Assembly (NCBI GenBank): GCA_024235315.1
Contig: JACKMP010000005.1
Location: forward strand, 124,001 to 188,000
Reading direction: 5' to 3'
DNA: 64,000 nt
Origin: Chromatiaceae bacterium
GTDB lineage: Bacteria; Pseudomonadota; Gammaproteobacteria; Chromatiales; Chromatiaceae
A model generated the notes under the pieces. It searched no databases. It was not told the origin of the DNA and saw only the letters and a program-made list of their open reading frames with translations. The position numbers and the translations under genes were made by a program. Each line of letters begins with the position of its first letter. Position 1 is the stretch's first letter. Below are positions 8,508 through 16,737 of this stretch, piece after piece.

Positions 8508-9236
8508 TCAGGGTGTATGCCAGTCGGCCGCGGACTCCTCTTCCTGACGCGCCAGATAGTAGGCAGCCAACGCCAGGTCCTCGGGCTGAGTGATCTTGAT
8601 GTTGTCGGCACGGCTCTCGATCATTATCGGGCGCCTCCCTGACCACTCGACGGCACTTGCCTCGTCGGTCACCAGATAAGCCGCATTCAGCGCGCCCTGC
8701 AGGGCATCGAACAGTAGACCGAAACGAAACATCTGCGGCGTAAAGGCGCGCCAGAGGTGCGTCCGTGCAACTGTCTCGACGATGCGGTCGGCAGCGTCGG
8801 TCCGTTTCATGGTGTCATGCACGGGCATCCCGAGAAGCCCGCCAACATCGTGGCCATGCAGCATGTGAATGAGGCGATCGATGTCTTTCCGGGTGACACA
8901 GGGCCGCGCCGCGTCATGCACCAGCACCCAGTCGGCACGATCGGCACGCGCGGACAGGACCTGCAGCGCATTCAACACCGAGTGGCAGCGCTCGACACCG
9001 CCGTCGACCCGCACCAGGTCGGGATGCCCCGCGAACTCGGTAGCCCCCCACCAGCTGTCGTGTTCACTCAATGAGAGATACAGACCGTCGATCGAGGGAT
9101 GCAACAGAATGCGTTCGATCGTGTGGTCAATCACCGCGCGCCCATTGAGCTCGAGGTATTGCTTGGGGACAGCGCCACCCATACGTCTGCCCACACCGGC
9201 GGCTGGCACAATCGCCCAGAACCTGGGCTCAGTCAC
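8508..9236 (-). CDS. ispD: 2-C-methyl-D-erythritol 4-phosphate cytidylyltransferase
   Basis: A 242-residue MEP-pathway enzyme that makes CDP-methylerythritol from CTP and MEP. The nucleotide-binding glycine-rich loop (IVPAAGVGRRMGG) with PKQYLELNGRAVIDHTI, the VHDAARPCV motif and the late TDEASAVE segment are all present. The ATG overlaps the ftsB 3' end by 8 nt, so the two are probably coupled, as in E. coli. It is of normal length and shows nothing degenerate. Confidence 0.95.
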   Translation of the reverse strand: MTEPRFWAIVPAAGVGRRMGGAVPKQYLELNGRAVIDHTIERILLHPSIDGLYLSLSEHDSWWGATEFAGHPDLVRVDGGVERCHSVLNALQVLSARADRADWVLVHDAARPCVTRKDIDRLIHMLHGHDVGGLLGMPVHDTMKRTDAADRIVETVARTHLWRAFTPQMFRFGLLFDALQGALNAAYLVTDEASAVEWSGRRPIMIESRADNIKITQPEDLALAAYYLARQEEESAADWHTP

Positions 9237-9531
9237 GTGCCTTTCCCTCCGGAGGCAACAGTTGAAAATAGGTTTCGCCTTCGCGGATCAGACCGAGCTC
9301 GCTGCGTGCGCGCGCTTCGATCGCCGCCAGCCCATCTTTGAGGTCGTCGACTTCGGCTTGCAGCGTGGCGTTGCGCTCGTACAGATCAGCCAGTTCGGCA
9401 CGCTGGGCCGCCAGCTGGCGCTTGAGCGTGACGACCTCGGCGAAACTGCCTTCACCAACCCAAAGACGGTACTGCAACGCCACGAGTACCAGCAGAATCA
9501 CACCAAACGCCAGCTGCAGCTTCCAGCTCAC
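9229..9531 (-). CDS. ftsB: cell division protein FtsB
   Basis: A 100-residue bitopic division protein: a short cytoplasmic N-terminus, one transmembrane helix (about residues 6-22, LQLAFGVILLVLVALQY), then a periplasmic coiled coil (about 30-75) and the conserved C-terminal block ARSELGLIREGETYFQL. FtsB joins FtsL and FtsQ in the divisome. Size, topology and the location between eno and ispD match the gammaproteobacterial pattern. Confidence 0.93.
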   Translation of the reverse strand: MSWKLQLAFGVILLVLVALQYRLWVGEGSFAEVVTLKRQLAAQRAELADLYERNATLQAEVDDLKDGLAAIEARARSELGLIREGETYFQLLPPEGKARD

Positions 9532-9548
9532 CGCCGACCCAGTCAGGC

Positions 9549-10826
9549 CTAGAAACAGGGGAAGGCGCTTTTGCCGGCGAACACTGCATCATCGCCAAGC
9601 TGGTCCTCGATACGCATCAGCTGGTTGTACTTCGCCACACGGTCAGAACGCGACAGGGAGCCGGTCTTGATCTGGCCGGTTGCCGTGGCTACCGCGAGGT
9701 CGGCAATGGTGGTGTCTTCGGTCTCGCCGGAACGATGTGAGATCACCGCGCTGTAGCCGGCATCATGCGCCATACGGATCGCCTCCAGGGTCTCCGTAAG
9801 CGTGCCGATCTGATTGAACTTGATCAGGATCGAGTTGGCGATGCCCTTGTCGATGCCCTCCCTGAGGATCCGTGTGTTGGTGACGAAAAGGTCGTCGCCG
9901 ACCAACTGAATGCGCTTGCCCAGTCTCTCGGTCAGCAACTTCCATCCCGCCCAATCGCCCTCGTCCATGCCGTCCTCGATCGAGATGATCGGATACTGGT
10001 CCACCCAACCGGCAAGAAAATCGACGAACCCGGCCGAATCGAATGACTTGCCTTCCGAGGCCAGTACGTACCTTCCGTCCTTGAAGAACTCCGAACTCGC
10101 GGCGTCGAGACCGAGGTAGATGTCCTCGCCCGCCTTGAAGCCTGCCTTGTTGATTGCCTCGAGGATGACCTCGATCGCCTCTTCATTGGAGCGCAGATTG
10201 GGGGCGAAGCCGCCCTCGTCACCCACCGTAGTCGCCAGCGCCCGCTTTCCGAGCACCGACTTCAGCGCGTGAAACACCTCGGCGCCATAGCGCACGGCCT
10301 CCCGGATAGAGCCGGCCGCAACGGGCAGAATCATGAATTCCTGCAGGTCGACGCTGTTATCCGCGTGTTCGCCACCGTTGATGATGTTCATCATGGGCAC
10401 CGGCATCCGGTAATCACCGGTACCCAGCGATTGATACAGCGGCATCGCCTTCTCCTGCGCGGCAGCGTGTGCCGCGGCGAGCGACACCGACAGGATGGCA
10501 TTCGCGCCGAGGCGGGATTTGTTCTCGGTGCCGTCCAGGTCGATCAGGCGGCGATCGATCGCCTCCTGGCCGCCGACTTCCTGGTCCAGCAGGGCGCTGC
10601 GGATCTCGCCATTGACGTGGCCCACGGCGGTCAACACACCCTTTCCGAGATAACGCCCCTTGTCGCCATCACGCAGCTCCAGCGCCTCGCGCGAACCGGT
10701 CGAGGCGCCCGAGGGGGCCACCGCGCGACCAATGGCGCCGGCAGCGGTCAACACATCGGCTTCGATCGTGGGATTGCCGCGCGAATCGAGGATCTCACGC
10801 GCGCGGATGTCGATGATTTCAGACAT
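9549..10826 (-). CDS. eno: enolase
   Basis: A 425-residue glycolytic enzyme interconverting 2-phosphoglycerate and phosphoenolpyruvate. Seen: the N-terminal REILDSRGNPTIEADV, the SGASTGSREALELRD loop, metal ligands within IEDGMDEGDWAGW and VGDDLFVTNT, the catalytic Lys segment ILIKFNQIGTLTETLEAI, and the enolase signature SHRSGETEDTTIADLAVA. AGGAG lies just upstream of the ATG. It follows kdsA after about 120 bp, which may contain its own promoter, and leads into ftsB-ispD. Confidence 0.98.
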   Translation of the reverse strand: MSEIIDIRAREILDSRGNPTIEADVLTAAGAIGRAVAPSGASTGSREALELRDGDKGRYLGKGVLTAVGHVNGEIRSALLDQEVGGQEAIDRRLIDLDGTENKSRLGANAILSVSLAAAHAAAQEKAMPLYQSLGTGDYRMPVPMMNIINGGEHADNSVDLQEFMILPVAAGSIREAVRYGAEVFHALKSVLGKRALATTVGDEGGFAPNLRSNEEAIEVILEAINKAGFKAGEDIYLGLDAASSEFFKDGRYVLASEGKSFDSAGFVDFLAGWVDQYPIISIEDGMDEGDWAGWKLLTERLGKRIQLVGDDLFVTNTRILREGIDKGIANSILIKFNQIGTLTETLEAIRMAHDAGYSAVISHRSGETEDTTIADLAVATATGQIKTGSLSRSDRVAKYNQLMRIEDQLGDDAVFAGKSAFPCF

Positions 10827-10949
10827 GGGAACTCCTGAATGTCGAAAAATACCGTGGACATGCGGACAAAGCCGGCGAAGCTGCCACGTTGGAAACGCCG
10901 CACGCAGCGGGCCGCATGGTTTTCTGAATCGTACCCGGTCCGGCCGGCG

Positions 10950-11783
10950 TCACAGGTCCCGTTCGATGAAGCCCCGGCGCTTGACTGCCTGGTCGATCTC
11001 GACAAGCGTCTCCAGCAGCGGCCGCATCCTGTCCAGCGGCCACGAGTTCGGGCCGTCGGAAAGTGCGTTCGCCGGATCCGGATGCGTCTCCATGAAGAGA
11101 CCGGAGATCCCTGCCGCCATCGCCGCGCGCGCCAGAACCGGCACATGCTCGCGCTGTCCACCGGATTTGCTACCCAGGCCGCCAGGCTGCTGCACCGAAT
11201 GGGTGGCGTCGAACACCACCGGGCAGCCGGTCGAACGCATCACGGCCAGGCCGCGCATGTCGGACACGAGCGTGTTGTATCCGAACGACACGCCGCGTTC
11301 ACAGACCATGATCTGCTGATTGCCGGTCGCTCGCGCCTTGTCGACCACGTTGCCCATGTCCCAAGGCGCCAGGAACTGCCCTTTCTTGATGTTCACCGGG
11401 CGCCCGGCCCGTGCCACCGACTGAATGAAATTGGTCTGCCGACACAGAAAAGCCGGCGTCTGCAAGACGTCGACGACGGCCGCGACCTCGTCCAGCGGCG
11501 TGTCTTCATGGACATCGGTCAGCACCGGCAGACCCAACTCGGTCTTCACACGTTCGAGGATCCGCAGGCCCTCATGCAGGCCAGGCCCGCGCGGGCTGTC
11601 GTGGGAGGAGCGGTTGGCCTTGTCGAACGACGACTTGTAGATGAACGGGATACCAAGTTCGGTGGTTATGTCTTTCAGTGCAGCGGCCACGGACAGCGCC
11701 GAGGACTCGCCCTCGATCACGCAAGTGCCGGCGATCAGGAAAAACGGTTGTTCCAGTCCAATCTCGAAGCCACACAGGTTCAT
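10950..11783 (-). CDS. kdsA: 3-deoxy-8-phosphooctulonate synthase
   Basis: A 277-residue enzyme condensing arabinose 5-phosphate with PEP to Kdo 8-phosphate for lipopolysaccharide, so the organism makes a Gram-negative outer membrane. The start at 11783 overlaps the pyrG stop as ATGA; the longer open frame back to 12179 only runs out of frame through pyrG. Motifs are FLIAGTCVIEGE, FIYKSSFDKANRSS, LTDVHE, NIKKGQFLAPWDM, CERGVSFGYNTLVSDMRGL and ETHPDPANALSDGPN. The conserved Asn of metal-independent KDO8P synthases is seen in FDKANRSS. Confidence 0.97.
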   Translation of the reverse strand: MNLCGFEIGLEQPFFLIAGTCVIEGESSALSVAAALKDITTELGIPFIYKSSFDKANRSSHDSPRGPGLHEGLRILERVKTELGLPVLTDVHEDTPLDEVAAVVDVLQTPAFLCRQTNFIQSVARAGRPVNIKKGQFLAPWDMGNVVDKARATGNQQIMVCERGVSFGYNTLVSDMRGLAVMRSTGCPVVFDATHSVQQPGGLGSKSGGQREHVPVLARAAMAAGISGLFMETHPDPANALSDGPNSWPLDRMRPLLETLVEIDQAVKRRGFIERDL

Positions 11784-13429
11784 ACCGTCGCCGCCTCTTT
11801 CAAATTTGTGTTGCGGTGGATCACCGCCGCTTCGATGAAGCCCTGGAACAACGGGTGGCCATATCGTGGCGTCGACGTGAACTCGGGATGAAACTGGCAG
11901 GCCACGAACCATGGGTGCGCGGGGATCTCGATCATCTCGACGAGGCGTCCGTCGATCGACGTCCCGGCCACTTTCATACCGGCGTCTTCGAGTTCCTGGC
12001 GGAAACCATTGTTGAACTCGTAACGGTGGCGGTGGCGCTCGCTGATCATGTCTTTGCCATACAGCTGGCGAGAAATGGTGCCCTTGGCGAGTTTGCAGTG
12101 CTGGCCTCCCAGACGCATCGTGCCGCCCAGGTTGACACCGGCTCCGCGCTGCTCGACCGAACCGTCGGCATTCAGCCATTCGGTGATCAGCGCGATCACC
12201 GGGTAAGGCGTACGCGGATTGAACTCGGTGCTGTGAGCGCCTTCCATGTGCGCCACGTTGCGCGCGAATTCGATCACCGCCACCTGCATTCCGAGACAGA
12301 TCCCGAGGTAGGGAACGTTGTTTTCACGCGCGAAACGCGCGGCCGCAATCTTGCCCTCGACACCACGCTCACCGAAGCCCCCCGGAACCAGAATCGCGTC
12401 CATGCCGCGCAGGCCGTCGATGCCTGCCGTCTCCAATTGTTCGGAATCGATGTAATGGATATTGACATGGCGCGCCGACTTGATGCCGGCATGCACCAGG
12501 GCCTCGTTGAGTGACTTGTAGGATTCGGTCAGATCGACGTATTTGCCGACCATCGCGATATCCACTTCGCCCTGCACCTTGTCCAGGCCATCGACGACCG
12601 CCTGCCATTCGCTCAGATCGGCTGGTGGCACATCCAGGTGCAGTTGATCGACGACGATCTGGTCCAAGTCCTGGGCATGCAGCATCAGCGGAATCCGATA
12701 GATACTGTCGGCGTCGATCGCCGAGATCACGGCGCGCTCCGGGACATTGGTGAACAGCGCGATCTTGCGCCGTTCTCCATCGGGTACCGGACGGTCGGCC
12801 CGGCAGACCAGTACGTCCGGCTGGATGCCGATCGAGCGCAGCTCTTTGACCGAATGCTGCGTCGGCTTGGTCTTTATCTCGCCCGCGGTCGGGATATACG
12901 GCACCAGGGTCAGGTGCATGAACAGCACGTTTTCACGTCCCATCTCGACACCCATCTGACGGATGGCCTCGAGGAACGGCAGGGATTCAATGTCCCCGAC
13001 GGTACCACCGATCTCGACCAGCGCGACGTCCGCATCACCGGCGCCGCGCAGGACGCACTCCTTGATCTCGTTGGTGATATGGGGGATCACCTGCACCGTG
13101 CCGCCTAGATAGTCGCCGCGCCTTTCCTTGCGGATGACGTTGTCGTAGATCTGTCCGGTGGTGAAGTTGTTGTTCCGCCCCATCGTGGTGCGGATGAAAC
13201 GCTCATAGTGTCCCAGATCGAGATCCGTCTCCGCACCATCGTCGGTGACGAACACCTCGCCGTGCTGAAAAGGACTCATGGTGCCGGGATCCACATTGAT
13301 ATAGGGATCCAGCTTGATCATCGTGACCTTCAGGCCACGGGCTTCAAGCAAAGCACCGAGGGAGGCAGAGGCAATACCTTTGCCGAGGGACGACACAACG
13401 CCGCCCGTAATAAATATGCATTTAGCCAT
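11780..13429 (-). CDS. pyrG: CTP synthase
   Basis: A 549-residue enzyme aminating UTP to CTP with glutamine. The N-terminal synthetase domain (FITGGVVSSLGKGIASASLG P-loop-like stretch, DPYINVDPGTMSPFQHGEVF, and the IGGTVGDIES loop) is followed by a class I glutamine amidotransferase domain with nucleophile Cys in LGICLGMQ and the His/Glu pair in CQFHPEFTS. Full length for the family. First gene of pyrG-kdsA-eno on the minus strand; its promoter should lie in the 330-bp divergent interval before the sulfur-globule-like gene. Confidence 0.98.
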   Translation of the reverse strand: MAKCIFITGGVVSSLGKGIASASLGALLEARGLKVTMIKLDPYINVDPGTMSPFQHGEVFVTDDGAETDLDLGHYERFIRTTMGRNNNFTTGQIYDNVIRKERRGDYLGGTVQVIPHITNEIKECVLRGAGDADVALVEIGGTVGDIESLPFLEAIRQMGVEMGRENVLFMHLTLVPYIPTAGEIKTKPTQHSVKELRSIGIQPDVLVCRADRPVPDGERRKIALFTNVPERAVISAIDADSIYRIPLMLHAQDLDQIVVDQLHLDVPPADLSEWQAVVDGLDKVQGEVDIAMVGKYVDLTESYKSLNEALVHAGIKSARHVNIHYIDSEQLETAGIDGLRGMDAILVPGGFGERGVEGKIAAARFARENNVPYLGICLGMQVAVIEFARNVAHMEGAHSTEFNPRTPYPVIALITEWLNADGSVEQRGAGVNLGGTMRLGGQHCKLAKGTISRQLYGKDMISERHRHRYEFNNGFRQELEDAGMKVAGTSIDGRLVEMIEIPAHPWFVACQFHPEFTSTPRYGHPLFQGFIEAAVIHRNTNLKEAATV

Positions 13430-13759
13430 GCGCCGGAGGGCTCAACGGAGGTTGAAACGGACGGGACCGAACGGTAGCAGAAGCCCTCTCTGCGCTCAAT
13501 CGAAACTGCATCCGGCGAGACCGACAAAACCAACATCGATCAAGCTGTCACATTATCATTGCCTTATATTCCAATACTTTATGCCTGCACTTTTACTTTT
13601 ATCCGCTAGTGGTGGGGTCCTGCTTGGTCTATAGTGATCCTTGCCCGGGACGAAGGAACCCGGGTCCGTGCCGACTGCTCTCTTCCTAACAGACGGGTAC
13701 TGTCGATGCAGGGATGCACACTATATTTCATACAAGAACGCACTTAAGGAGTCATCCAA
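13430..13759. other. divergent intergenic region, pyrG / sulfur-globule-like gene
   Basis: This 330-bp gap has no convincing gene. It must carry promoters for both sides. On the plus strand a TATAGT at 13630-13635 could be a -10 element, but no good -35 is seen at 17-bp spacing. Downstream, CCCGGG at 13644-13649 and 13659-13664 flank a 9-nt loop and would form a hairpin in a leader RNA. A middle stretch (13545-13605) is clearly more A+T-rich than its surroundings. A strong AAGGAG ribosome-binding site precedes 13760. Confidence 0.5.
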
Positions 13760-14212
13760 ATGCGGAAGTTCGTAAAAGCATTCGGCGCTGCGGTTGTCGC
13801 TGGCGCAGCTGCACTCAGCATGTCATCGGCCAGCGCTTGGTGGGGCGGCGGTCCCTGGAGCGGCGGCGGCGGCCCGTGGGGCGGTTCTGGCTGGGACAAC
13901 AGCTACAACCGTGGCACCGGCTATGGCAACACCTCTGGCTGGGGTGACGGCTGGGGTGACGCCGGCGGCACCGGCGCCGGTGATTTCAGCATGAACATGA
14001 GTGGCCGCGGCAACACCAATATGCGCGGCTACGGTTCCGGCTACGGCGCCGGTGACGGTTGGGGCCGTGGTTATAACTACAGCCAGCCGGGATACGGCGG
14101 CTGGGGCGGCGGTCCCTGGGGCGGCTACCCGGGTTACGGCGGCTATGGCCCCGGTTATGGCGCACCGATGATGGCGCCGCCGGCGCCCGAGGCTCCGGCA
14201 GCCAACCAGTAA
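13760..14212 (+). CDS. secreted Gly/Trp/Tyr-rich protein, probable sulfur globule protein
   Basis: A 150-residue exported structural protein. A signal peptide (MRKFVKAFGAAVVAGAAALS, cleaved near SASA/WW) is followed by low-complexity sequence rich in Gly, Trp, Tyr and Asn with repeats such as GGGPW, GWGDGWGD and GYGGYGPGYG, then a Pro/Ala tail (MMAPPAPEAPAANQ). Known sulfur globule envelope proteins of purple and colourless sulfur bacteria (Sgp of Allochromatium) share the signal peptide, small size, and Gly/aromatic repeats. I infer that it coats periplasmic sulfur deposits. AAGGAG sits about 7 nt before the ATG, and a strong terminator follows, so it is a monocistronic, probably highly expressed gene. 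Another Gly-rich cell-surface protein is the main alternative. Confidence 0.72.
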   Translation: MRKFVKAFGAAVVAGAAALSMSSASAWWGGGPWSGGGGPWGGSGWDNSYNRGTGYGNTSGWGDGWGDAGGTGAGDFSMNMSGRGNTNMRGYGSGYGAGDGWGRGYNYSQPGYGGWGGGPWGGYPGYGGYGPGYGAPMMAPPAPEAPAANQ

Positions 14213-14227
14213 AGCTCTGGCGCTACG

Positions 14228-14261
14228 AAAAACCCGTCCGCTTCATGGACGGGTTTTTTTT
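14228..14261 (+). terminator. strong intrinsic terminator
   Basis: A perfect stem AAAACCCGTCC / GGACGGGTTTT with a 7-nt loop is followed by a run of T residues, right after the sulfur-globule-like gene. It closes that gene as a single transcription unit. Confidence 0.92.
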
Positions 14262-14278
14262 GCCCCTAACCGGAGATA

Positions 14279-14292
14279 TTGATCGAGGTCAA
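14279..14292 (+). promoter_or_regulatory. FNR-type box upstream of fnr
   Basis: TTGATCGAGGTCAA matches the FNR consensus TTGAT-N4-ATCAA at 9 of 10 positions. It lies about 62 bp before the proposed fnr start and suggests autoregulation. The prediction rests on pattern match alone. Confidence 0.65.
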
Positions 14293-14354
14293 AAAACTTC
14301 GCACAATTGACCGACAAAGGAACGCTCAACTGTATATCGACCGGGACATCAACA

Positions 14355-15119
14355 GTGACGGAAAGAAACGTAATTTCACTCGACAAAATCAAGGTTGCCT
14401 GTCGCGACTGCAGTCTGTCGGCACTGTGTCTCCCGATGGGCCTTCGTCCCGAAGACGTCGACCGTCTCCACGCCATCGTCAAACGCAACCGACCGCTGCA
14501 GCGCGGCGACAACCTGTTCCGTGCGGGTGAGCCGTTTCGCCACCTTTTCGTGGTCAAGACCGGCGCAGTCAAGACCTTCACCCAGACCAACGACGGCGAT
14601 GAACAGGTGGTGGGATTCCACCTGCCTGGCGAAGTGCTGGGACTGGACGCGATCCAGGACGGGCAACATGGTTGCAGCGCCCGCGCCCTTGAGACGACAG
14701 CGATCTGCGAATTGCCGTTCGAGCGGCTCGAAGACCTCTCCTCGAACATCCCCAGCCTCCAGCACCAGATGTTCCGACTGCTCAGCAAAGAAATCAGCCA
14801 CGACGCCGAGATGATGGCACTGCTTGGACGCAGCACGGCGGAAGAGCGCGTCGCCTCGTTCCTTCTCAGTCTCTCGGAACGCTTCAAGCGTCGCGGGTTT
14901 TCAGCCACCGATTTTTTTCTCAGCATGTCACGCCAGGAAATCGGCAGCTACCTCGGCCTCGCACTCGAAACGGTCAGCAGACTGTTCACCCGGTTCCAGG
15001 ACGACAAGATTTTGAAGGTGGAGCGCAAGCACGTGCAGATCATCGATATTGATCGACTGCGCGCGATGGTGACCCATCAGACTGACGCCGAGCGTCATCG
15101 GGCCAATCCCTCCACTTGA
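14355..15119 (+). CDS. fnr: FNR-type oxygen-sensing Crp/Fnr regulator
   Basis: A 254-residue transcription factor that binds a [4Fe-4S] cluster and activates low-oxygen genes. With the GTG start at 14355 the cluster ligands are C16, C19, C25 and C107 (ACRDCSLSALC and QHGCSARALE), equal in spacing to E. coli FNR. A cyclic-nucleotide-type beta-roll is followed by a helix-turn-helix, with recognition-helix residues in LETVSRLFTRF (E, SR as in FNR). A TTG at 14307 is also open; GTG is preferred because GGGA lies at a suitable distance and the extension is unlike FNR. It sits directly before ccoNOQP, whose promoter region carries two FNR boxes. Confidence 0.93.
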   Translation: MTERNVISLDKIKVACRDCSLSALCLPMGLRPEDVDRLHAIVKRNRPLQRGDNLFRAGEPFRHLFVVKTGAVKTFTQTNDGDEQVVGFHLPGEVLGLDAIQDGQHGCSARALETTAICELPFERLEDLSSNIPSLQHQMFRLLSKEISHDAEMMALLGRSTAEERVASFLLSLSERFKRRGFSATDFFLSMSRQEIGSYLGLALETVSRLFTRFQDDKILKVERKHVQIIDIDRLRAMVTHQTDAERHRANPST

Positions 15120-15129
15120 CCTGGATCAA
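15116..15129 (+). promoter_or_regulatory. FNR-type box 1 upstream of ccoN
   Basis: TTGACCTGGATCAA matches TTGAT-N4-ATCAA at 9 of 10 positions. It overlaps the fnr stop codon and lies exactly 60 bp upstream of the second box. Confidence 0.65.
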
Positions 15130-15175
15130 GTGCAAAGCGACAAAAAGAATTGCCAGCCGACTGCGCCACACGCAG

Positions 15176-15189
15176 TTGACCCACATCAA
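15176..15189 (+). promoter_or_regulatory. FNR-type box 2 upstream of ccoN
   Basis: TTGACCCACATCAA matches the FNR consensus at 9 of 10 positions. The A+T-rich stretch starting TATAAA at 15203 lies where a -10 region could be for activation from this site. The proposed ccoN start is about 97 bp downstream. Confidence 0.7.
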
Positions 15190-15285
15190 AGTAGCCAATC
15201 CTTATAAAGATTTAGGGTGCGCCGCAGGTCAGTCCATCCGGCGAGTTTGGACTGGCCGAAATTTTTTTCACTTGGGAGACGCGTA

Positions 15286-16719
15286 ATGGAGTCACAGACC
15301 ACGTACAACTATAAGGTCGTGCGCCAGTTTGCGATTATGACGGTCGTCTGGGGCATCGTTGGGATGCTCGTCGGCGTCATAGTCGCGGCTCAGCTGGCCT
15401 TTCCAGATTTTGCACTTTGGGACGGCATTTCTTTTCTTAGCTACGGCCGCCTGCGCCCGTTGCATACCAATGCCGTGATCTTCGCCTTCGGCGGTTCCGC
15501 ATTGTTTGCCACCTCCTACTATGTGGTGCAGCGCACCAGCCAGGCCCGGCTTTTTGGCGGACCACTGGCTGCGTTCACCTTCTGGGGCTGGATGGCGATC
15601 ATCGTCCTGGCCGCTGTGACCCTGCCGCTGGGCATCACCTCGGGCAAGGAATACGCCGAGCTGGAGTGGCCGATCGACCTGCTGATCGCTGTGGTCTGGG
15701 TGAGCTACGCCATCGTGTTCTTCGGGACTGTTGCCACCCGCAAGGTCAAGCACATCTACGTTGCCAACTGGTTCTTCGGCGCGTTCATCCTGACCATCGC
15801 CGTGCTGCACATCGTCAACAGCGCGTTCATTCCGGTCAGCCTGACCAAGGGTTACAGCTTCTACCCGGGCGCCATCGACGCCATGGTGCAGTGGTGGTAC
15901 GGGCACAACGCCGTGGGCTTCTTCCTGACCACCGCCTTCCTCGGCATGATGTATTACTTCGTTCCGAAGCAGGCAGGCCGTCCCGTGTACTCCTATCGTC
16001 TGTCGGTGGTGCACTTCTGGGCACTGATCTCCACCTACATGTGGGCCGGTCCACATCACCTGCACTACACCGCCCTGCCCGACTGGGCGCAGTCGGTTGG
16101 CATGGTGTTCTCATTGATCCTGCTGGCGCCTTCCTGGGGCGGCATGATCAACGGCATCATGACCCTGTCCGGTGCCTGGCATAAGCTGCGCACCGACCCG
16201 GTCCTGAAGTTCCTGATCGTATCGTTGTCTTTCTACGGCATGTCGACCTTCGAAGGTCCGATGATGTCGATCAAGACCGTCAACGCCCTGTCGCACTACA
16301 CCGACTGGACGGTTGGCCACGTGCATTCGGGTGCCCTGGGTTGGGTCGCCATGGTTTCGATCGGTTCACTGTACTACCTGATCCCGCGCCTGTTCGGTCG
16401 GGTCCAGATGTTCAGCATGGCGCTGGTCGAGCTGCATTTCTGGATCGCCACCATCGGCGTGGTCCTGTACATCGCGGCCATGTGGATCGCCGGTGTCATG
16501 CAGGGTCTGATGTGGCGTGCAGTCAATGCTGACGGCACCCTGACCTATTCCTTCATCGAGTCGGTCGAACGCACCTATCCGTTCTACTACGTTCGTTTGC
16601 TTGGCGGCGCCATGTTCCTCACCGGCATGCTGCTGATGGCTTACAACGTATGGAAGACGGTTGGCGCAGGCCGTACCGCAGACGCTGACGATGCCATCCC
16701 GGCACCGGCCGCCCACTGA
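15286..16719 (+). CDS. ccoN: cbb3-type cytochrome c oxidase subunit I
   Basis: A 477-residue integral membrane catalytic subunit of the high-affinity cbb3 oxidase, carrying heme b, heme b3 and CuB. Around twelve hydrophobic helices are visible. Conserved His-bearing segments are RPLHTNAVIFAFGG, VQWWYGHNAVGFFLT, AGPHHLHYTALP and WTVGHVHSGALGW. The ATG at 15286 has GGGAG about 7 nt upstream; the frame upstream to 15217 is not family-like. First gene of ccoNOQP, downstream of two FNR boxes, consistent with induction at low oxygen. Confidence 0.97.
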   Translation: MESQTTYNYKVVRQFAIMTVVWGIVGMLVGVIVAAQLAFPDFALWDGISFLSYGRLRPLHTNAVIFAFGGSALFATSYYVVQRTSQARLFGGPLAAFTFWGWMAIIVLAAVTLPLGITSGKEYAELEWPIDLLIAVVWVSYAIVFFGTVATRKVKHIYVANWFFGAFILTIAVLHIVNSAFIPVSLTKGYSFYPGAIDAMVQWWYGHNAVGFFLTTAFLGMMYYFVPKQAGRPVYSYRLSVVHFWALISTYMWAGPHHLHYTALPDWAQSVGMVFSLILLAPSWGGMINGIMTLSGAWHKLRTDPVLKFLIVSLSFYGMSTFEGPMMSIKTVNALSHYTDWTVGHVHSGALGWVAMVSIGSLYYLIPRLFGRVQMFSMALVELHFWIATIGVVLYIAAMWIAGVMQGLMWRAVNADGTLTYSFIESVERTYPFYYVRLLGGAMFLTGMLLMAYNVWKTVGAGRTADADDAIPAPAAH

Positions 16720-16737
16720 TCCGAAGGAGTATCGACA

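Noticed and set aside
11784..12179. Long N-terminal extension of kdsA
   Set aside because: It lies inside pyrG in another frame; the ATGA junction at 11780-11783 gives the normal KdsA start.
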